Positions 23,858-31,725 of a stretch of DNA of 64,000 nucleotides are shown piece by piece; positions within the stretch are counted from its first letter, which is position 1, and every line of letters starts with the position of its first letter. Location of the stretch: the NCBI GenBank assembly GCA_021811435.1, contig JAJZOR010000005.1, forward strand, positions 37,039 to 101,038. The letters run 5' to 3'. This DNA comes from Microcaldota archaeon (lineage in GTDB: Archaea > Micrarchaeota > Micrarchaeia > Micrarchaeales > Micrarchaeaceae). Below the pieces are notes generated by a model. It had not been told where the DNA came from. It ran no database searches and was given only the letters and a program-made list of their open reading frames with translations. A program made the translations under genes and the position numbers.

Positions 23858-24799
23858 CTAGAGCCTTTTGGCGCGGCCCAGGAGCTTCACCGCGGCCGAA
23901 TACGGGTCTATGCCGCTTTTTAGCATGCTGGACAGGTTACCGCTTTCGTTTCCAGAAAGCTCGTCAACCCGCTTCGATAAAATTTCCTTTGCGATCCTGT
24001 TGACCTCTGTCTTGAACGCGCGCTCTATGAAGGGTCCGGTATCAACCTGGTCCTCGTGCTCTTTTATTAGACCTACCAGCTCCTTTATGCCGCCCTTTGT
24101 CGTGCAGCTCGTGCTTGCGAGCTTCTTTGGTGTTCGGCCCTGCATTGTGGAGAGATAGGCCATGATCGCCCTTTTTGACTGGTCCGCCCCTGGCAGGTCA
24201 GCCTTGTTCACTACGAAGATGTCGGCTATCTCCATCGTTCCGGCCTTCATCGCCTGTATCTCGTCGCCTAGGCCCGGGGCTAGAACCAGCAGCACGGTGG
24301 ACGAGATGTCGAGTATGTCGACATCCGCCTGCCCTGCACCTACCGATTCGACTATTACGAGGTCGAAGCCGGCGCAGGACAGCGTTATAAGAGCTCCCAT
24401 TATCGATGCCGTAAGGCCGCCCTTGGTGCCCCTTGTCGCTATGCTCCGCATGAATATGTCGCCGGAAGAGATGGTCCCTTCCATCCGTATCCTGTTGCCC
24501 AGGAACGAGCCTCCGGTAAACGGGCTGGAGGCGTCTATGGCTATTATGCCTAGCCTGTGGCCGGAAGCCGACAGCAGGGGCGCTATCTGCGATATCAGGG
24601 TGCTCTTGCCGCAGCCTGGAGGGCCTGTGACCCCTATCACGCGCGGCATTTTCTTAGGGTCGTAGATGCCGCTTATGAGTTCCGAAAACTCTTCCGGCCG
24701 GTCCTCGGCCATGCTTATGCAGCGCGCTATGCTCGCCCTGTCGCCGCGCCTTAGGCCTTCGGCCAGCGCCTTGGCCCTGGAATTCGATTGTGTCACCAT
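23858..24799 (-). CDS. meaB: MeaB/ArgK-type GTPase, chaperone of methylmalonyl-CoA mutase
   Basis: A G3E-family P-loop GTPase of 313 residues that loads and protects adenosylcobalamin in methylmalonyl-CoA mutase. Walker A is GVTGPPGCGKSTLISQI; AIDASSPFTGGSFLGNRIRM, MRSIATRGTKGGL and IVESVGAGQADVDI are the typical switch regions, and VVNKADLPGAD is the base-specificity motif. The ATG overlaps the end of the B12 subunit gene by 7 bp, so the three genes form one operon. Confidence 0.93.
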   Translation of the reverse strand: MVTQSNSRAKALAEGLRRGDRASIARCISMAEDRPEEFSELISGIYDPKKMPRVIGVTGPPGCGKSTLISQIAPLLSASGHRLGIIAIDASSPFTGGSFLGNRIRMEGTISSGDIFMRSIATRGTKGGLTASIMGALITLSCAGFDLVIVESVGAGQADVDILDISSTVLLVLAPGLGDEIQAMKAGTMEIADIFVVNKADLPGADQSKRAIMAYLSTMQGRTPKKLASTSCTTKGGIKELVGLIKEHEDQVDTGPFIERAFKTEVNRIAKEILSKRVDELSGNESGNLSSMLKSGIDPYSAAVKLLGRAKRL

Positions 24800-25233
24800 C
24801 TCTTTGACCTTGCCTCTCCGGCGCGCTTCCTTATATGCGCGATTATCTCTGACATCGGCGTGCCGGGGCCGTAGTTGCCGCTGACGCCCATCTTCTCGAG
24901 GCGCGGCTTGTCTGCATCCGGGATTATGCCGCCGCCGACCACGGCTATGCCTTGAACGCGGTTCTTCTTCAGCAGCTCCATCACCTTCTTGAATATGGTC
25001 ACGTGCGAGCCGTTAAGCAGGCTTATGGCTATGACGTCTACGTCCTCGTCTATAGCTATTCTTATTATCTCTTCGGGAGTGGGCAGAAGGCCCGGGTATA
25101 TGACTTCCATCCCTGCGTCCCTGAAGGCCCTGGCCAGTACGTATACGCCGCGGTCATGGCCGTCTATGGCGGGCTTCGCCAGCAGCACCCTTATCGGCCT
25201 ATCAGATGATTTTGGGTTCTTTCCATTCGCCAT
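24793..25233 (-). CDS. mcmA2: Methylmalonyl-CoA mutase, cobalamin-binding subunit
   Basis: A 146-residue B12-binding domain. VLLAKPAIDGHDRGVYVLAR holds the DxHxxG cobalamin-ligand motif; ISLLNGSHVTIFKKVMELL and VVGGGIIPDADKPRLEKMGV followed by NYGPGTPMSEI complete the fold. It is encoded separately from the catalytic subunit, as is common in archaea. Its start overlaps the end of mcmA1 by 32 bp. Confidence 0.93.
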   Translation of the reverse strand: MANGKNPKSSDRPIRVLLAKPAIDGHDRGVYVLARAFRDAGMEVIYPGLLPTPEEIIRIAIDEDVDVIAISLLNGSHVTIFKKVMELLKKNRVQGIAVVGGGIIPDADKPRLEKMGVSGNYGPGTPMSEIIAHIRKRAGEARSKRW

Positions 25234-26914
25234 ATACGTCCCTCCCTACTTTTACTATCTCCCCTATCGTAGCGTAAGAGCTCACCGCATCCATAACGTA
25301 AGGCATGAGGTTCGCGGTGTCGGATACCATGGCCTTGCGCAGCCTTGCCAGGCTCTCCGCCACCCTGCTTGTGCTCCTTGATTTCCTTACGCCTGCGAGC
25401 CTGCGCCTCTGGGTGCGCTGGGCCGCCATGCTGACCTTTAGCGTGTTTATCTGCCTCTCGCTCTCCTCCCTGTACTTGTTGACCCCGACCATTACCTCCT
25501 CTCCATGCTCTAGCCTCATCTGCCTTTCATAGGACGCGTTAGCTATCTCGCTTTGGAGGTATCCGCGCTTTATCGCCTCAAGCACGCCGCCCATCTTCCC
25601 TATCCTGTCGAAATATTCGTATGCCTCGAGCTCCATCCTGTCCGTCAGGCTCTCCAGATAATATGATCCGCCAAGAGGGTCGACCACGTCCTTGACGCTG
25701 GCCTCCTCTGCTATTATCTGCTGCGTCCTGAGCGCGACCTTGGCTGCCTCCTCGGTCGGCAGCGCCAGCGCCTCGTCGTAAGAGTTCGTATGTATGCTCT
25801 GAGCGCCGCCCAGGACCGTGTAAAGCGCCTCCAATGCAGTCCTGGATATGTTGTTCAGGGGCTGCTGCCACGTCAGCGTGTAGCCTGACGTCTGCGCGTG
25901 GAACCTGAGCTTCAGCGACTTCGGGTTCTTGGCACCGTATTTCTCTTTCATCACAGTGGCCCATATCCTGCGCGCCGCCCTGAACTTCGCTATCTCCTCG
26001 AACATCTCCATTGATGAGTCGAAGAAGAATGATATCCTTGGCGCGAAATCATCGACATCTAGCCCTGCCGCTATGCCAATGTCGACGTAGTGGAAGCCGT
26101 CGGCTAGGGTGAAGGCGAGCTCCTGCGCTGCCGTGGAGCCGGCTTCCCTTATGTGGTAGCCTGAAACGCTTATGTAGTTCCATTTCGGCATCTTGCCAAC
26201 GGAGTAAAGCATCATGTCCTTTATCATCCTGAGATGCGCCTCCGGCGGGTAAAACCACTCCTTCTGCGCTATGTATTCCTTCAGTATGTCGGCCTGCAGC
26301 GTGCCAGACAGCGATTCTGGCTTTATCCCGCGCTTTTGCGCTACCACGATGTACATTGAGAACAGTATTATGGCCGGCGCGTTTATCGTCATGGATGTGC
26401 TGACCCTGTCCAGCGGTATGCCATCGAAAAGGACTTCCATGTCCTTGAGCGACGTGACATTGACCCCGCACTTTCCTATCTCGCCCTCGGCGCGTTCGCT
26501 GTCGCAGTCCACGCCGTAGAGCGTAGGCTCGTCGAATGCTATGCTGAGCCCTGTCTCGCCGTGCTTGAGTAGGTATTTCAATCTGGCGTTGGTGTCCTCT
26601 GGCGTGCCGAAGCCGGAGAACATGCGCATGGTCCATGGCCTGCCCGCGTACATGTTAGGGTATATGCCGCGCGTGAATGGGTAGACGCCCGGCATCTCGC
26701 CGTCTATACCGGAGGCGTCTTCATCGGTGTAGACTATTTTGCCTACATTCGGTGGCTTCCTACCAATCCATGGTGCGAGCACTTTGCTTTCCCATTCCGC
26801 GTACTTCTTGCCGGATTTAGACGCACGCGCAGAGAGCAGCTTGGCCTTTTTGCCCCAATATGAGGCGCTGAGCGATTCCTTTTTATCACTTGCCATTAGA
26901 TCAGAGATGCCCAT
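25202..26914 (-). CDS. mcmA1: Methylmalonyl-CoA mutase, catalytic subunit
   Basis: Rearranges methylmalonyl-CoA to succinyl-CoA. The TIM-barrel subunit includes [79 protein letters not shown] and [20 protein letters not shown], all core motifs. The ATG at 26914 (570 residues) is preferred over the first in-frame start at 26971 because a TATA-like TTTTAAAT lies at about 26954-26947, inside the longer frame. No epimerase or propionyl-CoA carboxylase gene is in the window. Confidence 0.93.
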   Translation of the reverse strand: MGISDLMASDKKESLSASYWGKKAKLLSARASKSGKKYAEWESKVLAPWIGRKPPNVGKIVYTDEDASGIDGEMPGVYPFTRGIYPNMYAGRPWTMRMFSGFGTPEDTNARLKYLLKHGETGLSIAFDEPTLYGVDCDSERAEGEIGKCGVNVTSLKDMEVLFDGIPLDRVSTSMTINAPAIILFSMYIVVAQKRGIKPESLSGTLQADILKEYIAQKEWFYPPEAHLRMIKDMMLYSVGKMPKWNYISVSGYHIREAGSTAAQELAFTLADGFHYVDIGIAAGLDVDDFAPRISFFFDSSMEMFEEIAKFRAARRIWATVMKEKYGAKNPKSLKLRFHAQTSGYTLTWQQPLNNISRTALEALYTVLGGAQSIHTNSYDEALALPTEEAAKVALRTQQIIAEEASVKDVVDPLGGSYYLESLTDRMELEAYEYFDRIGKMGGVLEAIKRGYLQSEIANASYERQMRLEHGEEVMVGVNKYREESERQINTLKVSMAAQRTQRRRLAGVRKSRSTSRVAESLARLRKAMVSDTANLMPYVMDAVSSYATIGEIVKVGRDVYGEWKEPKII

Positions 26915-26973
26915 CGTCAGGTTTAGTTTAGTAATGCGAGCCCAATTTAAAACACTTTTCGTTCCTGCCAATC

Positions 26974-27513
26974 TTACTTTGGCTGGCCGGTATTCTGGGT
27001 CCCTGCAGCATTAGCAGGCGCAGATGAGGCAGGCCGTTCTGTCGGATTAGGTTGCTTTGTGGAACTCTCTATGTGGGCTTTTAAATTGATTATTATCTCC
27101 TCGATCTTTGAATCGCTTACCTTCTTTATTATGCCTGCGCCAACGCCGCTTATCAGCCCGCTTAAATCGAAAGTTGAGGACCACGCAGCACTTGTAACGC
27201 CGGGCGCTTTCTCGGTCACGTCCAGCGCCAGGGTGATTTTTGCCGTGCTTCCTATCCCGCGCCCGTTGAGTTCATAGGCTATGTGGTTGCCCTGCCGGTC
27301 CACTATCGCCCCTTTCATGTCGAAGACGCCGCGCACCAAGCCTAGACCTACCCTGACCTTCATCGTGAATTTCTTGCCGTCTATATCGGTAAAACCCTCG
27401 CTGTCAGGTATGCAAGCAGCTACATCGCGCGTATTCGATAGGAAGCTCATCGTAGTCGACGATGGCGCGCTTATCTCCATATTGCCGTCCAAAGCTATCT
27501 GCATGTCAATCAA
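26974..27513 (-). CDS. CoxG/SRPBCC-family protein
   Basis: A 179-residue START/SRPBCC-fold protein of the CO-dehydrogenase subunit G (CoxG) group: ISAPSSTTMSFLSNTRDVAA, CIPDSEGFTDIDGKKF, MKVRVGLGLVRGVFDMKG, YELNGRGIGSTAKITLALDV. A Pro/Ala/Thr-rich tail ends the protein. CoxG helps recruit or mature CO dehydrogenase at the membrane in bacteria, but many archaeal homologues occur without Cox genes and have no known role. No Cox genes are visible here. It lies upstream of the mutase operon on the same strand. An ATG at 27504 is an alternative start. Confidence 0.75.
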   Translation of the reverse strand: MIDMQIALDGNMEISAPSSTTMSFLSNTRDVAACIPDSEGFTDIDGKKFTMKVRVGLGLVRGVFDMKGAIVDRQGNHIAYELNGRGIGSTAKITLALDVTEKAPGVTSAAWSSTFDLSGLISGVGAGIIKKVSDSKIEEIIINLKAHIESSTKQPNPTERPASSAPANAAGTQNTGQPK

Positions 27514-27544
27514 ACACTCGAAATCATAACCTAAAAAATTGACT

Positions 27545-30370
27545 CTAGCACAAGGTCATTACCGTGCCGTTGGCCTCGGGCAGGGTGTGCGGGGCGATGC
27601 ATGGAGTGATTGACGGCAACTTCACTACTATGTTCTCGATGCCTCCTGACGAAGCGGATGCGCTCGGCATCACGCCGTTGGGCGGATACGCCCTGACCCT
27701 GAGCCACTGGTACTTTGCAGTTGCTGAGAACGCGCCGCCGTTGACCTCTATTATCGGGTAATAGGTGCCGGGCAGGGACAGCGCGTTGTTGGTCGAATTG
27801 AGCACCGTGGTGTAGTTCTGAAGCGCAGTCTCCTTTCCCGTGGCACCCCATGCGAAGCTCCACAGGAGCGGCCGTGCGGGGAACGAAGTCTGGTTGAGGA
27901 CTGTCGAAGATCCGCCTCCTGACGGCTCATAGAACAGTTGAGTCTGCGCGGTTCCTCCCGTCGACCCCCCGACTCCGTAGGAACTCGGCGGCTGTTCCGC
28001 ACCGCTGACAGACGTGCTCTCTCCCTCTGCCACGCTGACGCCTGGAGCACCTCCCGTATTCGTATATGATGTAACTAACGTATCCACGACCTCAGGTGCG
28101 CTCACAGCACTGGTAAAATAGATGCCCTCTGTGCTACCTGCGTTGTTCTGCAATTGCGCGTAGTTATTGAAGCTGTTGGTGCCGCTCACTCCTGAAAGCA
28201 CAGACATGCTGCTTGGAAGCGCGGTGCCGCTGAAGTTAGTGTACCTGTTGAACACGTTCGCGCCGTCGTCGTACTGGCCGTAGGTGCCGGGCAGCTGCGG
28301 CGCCTCTCCGGTCGTGCCGCTGCTGCCTCCGTTGAACAGGTTCGTTCCGATGGACTTCATGACCATGTAAACAGTCTGATCTGAGTGCGCGCCGATCCCG
28401 TTGCTGAGTTTCACCCAGTATATGGTGCCTGTGGATGTGTTCGAATTGCCCGATTCGAGCCATGAGGGGATCACGTTTATGTTCTGGCCGCTCACCGTGA
28501 AGAACTCTATGTTGCCGAGGTTGCCCGATTCATATGATTTGTAGTTGTTGGAGTTCACCTGTATCTGCTGCTGGAACGGCGAAGGAGTCGCGGAGCCCTG
28601 CGAGTTGGATATCGTTATGTTGACGTAGCGCAGGAACGGGACGACCTCTGCCGCTGCGCTTGTAACTGTAGTAGGTGTGGACGCGCTGTCATTTACAACT
28701 ACGCAATACCACATTGTGCTGGTCGGCGACACTCCATTGAAAGTTGCCGATGAAATGGACAATGAGGAAAGCGTCTGCACCAATGTCTTGCCTGAGTTAC
28801 ACGTTGAGGTAGATGAGGAGTACAATTTGGCTGTATAGTCCGGCGTGCCGTCAGACCATGAGGAACTGAACACCACTGACTGGCTGCTGCTCGTGTTGAT
28901 CAATATTGCTTGACTGGACGACGGGGATATCGAAGGCGTCGACATTGCGGTATTTACGACTATTGAATTTGAAGCCGAGATAAATTTATAGTGCGGCGTG
29001 ATGCCCTGATCAGTAGCAATTGCATTGTAAGTGAATGTCCCAGTTGAACCCGTCTTGAATGTTAGAGAGTTGCTGGTGAATGGTGAGGATATTGTAAAGT
29101 TGCTGCCCTGCTGCCTCAATCCTGAAACGTTGTATAATTCTGCATTGAATGGACCAATCCCGTTGTAAGCAATTATTGTGAACGTTTCGTATTGCCCTGA
29201 ATCTAGAGTGCTGTTTGAAAGTGTTAGTTTAAGGGATGGAGTTGCGCTTACTACTACATATGCAGTAGGTGAAAATGCAACGCCTGAATTCTGCGAGGCG
29301 CTGGCGCTATCATTAATCCTGAGTTCGAAAGAGTATGCGGTCTGCGTTGTCACAGAATTTGTTGAGAATGTACAATTTACTAAGGAAGTTGAATGCGAAT
29401 TTCCAGAGCCACAATCAGTAGCGTTGAAATATGTAGTTCCTCCAGTCTTGTTCTCAAGCCACTGGTAAGTATAAGGCGCAGTGCCGTTGATAGCTCCAGT
29501 ATCATTTACATATACAGTGTTTCCAAGGTAAACACTTTGTCTAGATGGTGTAGGTGCATTGACACCTAGCGGGTAGTTGCCTGTTAGGTACTCTGTTGAA
29601 CTGGTACGTTGTATTGATCCGTTTACTGTATAACTTGTTAATTGATTTGTAAGGGATTCGGCTTGGCATTGAAGTCCCCATGCCCCTGATTCCCGGCTGC
29701 AAAGTTGAATTGTGGATAGGCTTATTGTATCATTTGTATATGTAACTGGCTGCTCAGTTCCGTAATATGCAGCGTTGTGATATTCCTCTGTCATGAGGCC
29801 GGTGAAATATCCGCTATAATTTTCACCTAAGAATTTGTTTGCATTAAAAGCAGAGTAACTTGTCTGCGCTTTATCATTACTTTTATTTAAATCTATTGCG
29901 CTCATTATCACGTTACCATTTGAAAAGTACAGTTGGAGCTGTACTTTATCTCCATTATTTACAGTGCCAGAAAATGTTGCATTGGCAGGACCATATATGG
30001 ACGCCGGGCATGGATTCCCACAGGGTAGTGATGTGTTAAAGACTTCGTATACCATTCTAAACCCATGGAATAATGGGCCAGAAACCGTATTATTAACCCA
30101 GTTCCAAGATACACCAACTTGATACCAGTACTTGATACTGTTAGAACCATTTACCAACCCATTTAGTAGATAGGCTGGCCCGATATTGTCTTGTGCGCTT
30201 TGTTGGATTGCGGTAACGTTATAAGCCAAGGTATTGAAAGTGTGGTATGGTCCTCCAATCATATTAGTAGCAAAAACTTCTGCCATCTGTTCATCGGATT
30301 GACCGAGGCTTACACTAGAAATAACAAACAATAGGAATACTGCAACAACGAAGTATAATTTCGTACTCAT
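27545..30370 (-). CDS. Large secreted surface protein with Ig-like and DUF2341-like regions
   Basis: The 941-residue protein has an N-terminal signal segment (LYFVVAVFLLFVISSVSLG) and an Asn/Ser/Thr-rich body with many glycosylation sequons. The middle reads like tandem immunoglobulin-like beta domains (PYTYQWLENKTGGTTY, SFELRINDSASASQN, TLSNSTLDSGQYETFTIIAY). The C-terminal third has PFQQQIQVNSNNYKSYESG, LGNIEFFTVSG and IYWVKLSNGIGAHSDQTVYM, the pattern of DUF2341 domains of archaeal surface proteins. No C-terminal membrane helix is visible, so it is secreted or held by partners. It follows the pilin-like gene with an 18-bp gap. Confidence 0.75.
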   Translation of the reverse strand: MSTKLYFVVAVFLLFVISSVSLGQSDEQMAEVFATNMIGGPYHTFNTLAYNVTAIQQSAQDNIGPAYLLNGLVNGSNSIKYWYQVGVSWNWVNNTVSGPLFHGFRMVYEVFNTSLPCGNPCPASIYGPANATFSGTVNNGDKVQLQLYFSNGNVIMSAIDLNKSNDKAQTSYSAFNANKFLGENYSGYFTGLMTEEYHNAAYYGTEQPVTYTNDTISLSTIQLCSRESGAWGLQCQAESLTNQLTSYTVNGSIQRTSSTEYLTGNYPLGVNAPTPSRQSVYLGNTVYVNDTGAINGTAPYTYQWLENKTGGTTYFNATDCGSGNSHSTSLVNCTFSTNSVTTQTAYSFELRINDSASASQNSGVAFSPTAYVVVSATPSLKLTLSNSTLDSGQYETFTIIAYNGIGPFNAELYNVSGLRQQGSNFTISSPFTSNSLTFKTGSTGTFTYNAIATDQGITPHYKFISASNSIVVNTAMSTPSISPSSSQAILINTSSSQSVVFSSSWSDGTPDYTAKLYSSSTSTCNSGKTLVQTLSSLSISSATFNGVSPTSTMWYCVVVNDSASTPTTVTSAAAEVVPFLRYVNITISNSQGSATPSPFQQQIQVNSNNYKSYESGNLGNIEFFTVSGQNINVIPSWLESGNSNTSTGTIYWVKLSNGIGAHSDQTVYMVMKSIGTNLFNGGSSGTTGEAPQLPGTYGQYDDGANVFNRYTNFSGTALPSSMSVLSGVSGTNSFNNYAQLQNNAGSTEGIYFTSAVSAPEVVDTLVTSYTNTGGAPGVSVAEGESTSVSGAEQPPSSYGVGGSTGGTAQTQLFYEPSGGGSSTVLNQTSFPARPLLWSFAWGATGKETALQNYTTVLNSTNNALSLPGTYYPIIEVNGGAFSATAKYQWLRVRAYPPNGVMPSASASSGGIENIVVKLPSITPCIAPHTLPEANGTVMTLC

Positions 30371-30388
30371 AATTGCACCTTCTTAGCC

Positions 30389-31105
30389 TTATGCGGGGCG
30401 TATGATTTGTGGCAGTGTCCCATTGTATGGCGCATGACCTATTGTTAACAAAAACGCCACAGAAGGCGAATCACATTGTGCTGGTAATAAATTGATTATA
30501 TAAGTGTTTAAAGTTGCAGTTGGAGAAATGTGTAAGGTAAGCGTTACATTATATGTAGAATTCTTCTGCATGGCGTATTCACTACCGGGTGAGAAGTAAG
30601 CCGTTAATCCTTCATTACCGATTGTGTTTATGTTTTTGTACTTATACGAACTTGTGTTGTTTAATAATTCTATTATAAGTGAATTATTTACCTTTAACGT
30701 TCCACTTTTTGTTTCTATGTACATTAACTTATAGTGTATTAAACCTGTCCCGCCGGGAGGCAACACAAAATTTATTAGTGGCCCGTATGGCTCTGGAAGA
30801 ATTTCAGTGCTAGACTTATTAGAAGCCACGATTTGGCTTGCAAAGCCAGACACACCTACGACTTGCTGTGAGAAAACCGGAGGACTCACCAAGGGGCAAC
30901 TGACAGGTAGTGGCGACCAACCGAAGATTGGTGTTTCGGGCGACAGTTCAATAGTATTGGTACCGGAGGTCTCATTACCACCAACAGTTTTTAAGCTTTG
31001 AGTATAGTTGGCTAACAATCCTGTAATTGCAATTGACGCTACCGCTGCCGCCACAAGTACTACAATCAAAATGGCCGATTGATTTTTCACGATACTGCCT
31101 CGCAC
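30389..31105 (-). CDS. Pilin-like secreted protein
   Basis: The 238-residue protein begins at a GTG. It has a short basic leader (MRGSIVKNQS) and a hydrophobic helix (AILIVVLVAAAVASIAITGL), then an extracellular Asn/Ser/Thr-rich beta domain. This resembles archaeal type-IV-pilin-like or simple N-anchored surface proteins. It is cotranscribed with the 941-residue surface protein downstream. Its promoter has a TATA-like ATATTTAAG (31162-31154) immediately after nine C residues (minus strand). No specific family is recognised. Confidence 0.65.
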   Translation of the reverse strand: MRGSIVKNQSAILIVVLVAAAVASIAITGLLANYTQSLKTVGGNETSGTNTIELSPETPIFGWSPLPVSCPLVSPPVFSQQVVGVSGFASQIVASNKSSTEILPEPYGPLINFVLPPGGTGLIHYKLMYIETKSGTLKVNNSLIIELLNNTSSYKYKNINTIGNEGLTAYFSPGSEYAMQKNSTYNVTLTLHISPTATLNTYIINLLPAQCDSPSVAFLLTIGHAPYNGTLPQIIRPA

Positions 31106-31153
31106 TTGTTGCTTTTACCCTACTGCTGGCCTGCCTGTACATCACAGTAAACG

Positions 31154-31176
31154 CTTAAATATGCTGCGGGGGGGGG
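31154..31176 (-). promoter_or_regulatory. TATA box abutting a nine-base homopolymer tract
   Basis: On the minus strand nine C residues (31176-31168) are followed by GCAGC and the TATA-like ATATTTAAG (31162-31154), upstream of the surface-protein pair. The tract sits about where the BRE/TFB contact should be. Confidence 0.5.
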
Positions 31177-31196
31177 CTCGCCAATTGTCAAACCTA

Positions 31197-31643
31197 CTAC
31201 ATAGTACCATTGATTTCTATGTTGTGCCTGGCTGCGAGTTTGACCAGCACGCTTCTGTCCTCTGATAATTTCTCCAGCACCTCTTGGAGCGTGTTTGGGT
31301 TTGTCGCTACGCCCATCCTGACATCGTCGCTCTCGTCATCCGACAGGAATCCGCTTATCTCTGCGGTAACGCCGGGATTCCTGGCAATCTGGTACCTTAC
31401 GTATGGATCGCAATCGTGGGCCAGCTGCCAGAGCACTTTGACCGAAGAACTCGGATTAGAAGCCACACCGATCCTAACTCCCGCGTCTGTATCGTGGGAG
31501 AGACGGTCAAGTACGCCTTCTGGTGTGTTTGGGTTCTGGGCGACTCCGGCCCGTACTTTCGGGTCTATGCTCTTTGAGAACATCTCCAGAAGCTCCTTCG
31601 CCGGATCAGGCACTGCCTTTTCATACATTTTAGAATCGGACAT
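31197..31643 (-). CDS. Leucine-rich-repeat-variant / HEAT-like repeat protein
   Basis: A 148-residue cytosolic protein made of five roughly 24-residue repeats with the pattern VRxGVAxNPNTPxxVLxxLS: KVRAGVAQNPNTPEGVLDRL, GVRIGVASNPSSSVKVLWQL, YVRYQIARNPGVTAEISGFL, DVRMGVATNPNTLQEVLEKL, and a final LVKLAARHNI. This is the variant leucine-rich repeat/HEAT superhelix seen in bacterial LRV proteins, normally a protein-binding scaffold. No iron-sulfur cysteine cluster is present. It lies between surface proteins and PPDK, on the same strand. Confidence 0.8.
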   Translation of the reverse strand: MSDSKMYEKAVPDPAKELLEMFSKSIDPKVRAGVAQNPNTPEGVLDRLSHDTDAGVRIGVASNPSSSVKVLWQLAHDCDPYVRYQIARNPGVTAEISGFLSDDESDDVRMGVATNPNTLQEVLEKLSEDRSVLVKLAARHNIEINGTM

Positions 31644-31725
31644 GCGCAGCCACCCTTTTACTTTTTAATCATCCAATCGCAATTATTTAAATGTAGCGCC
31701 TTCGGATACGCGAGCATTGCTAAAT

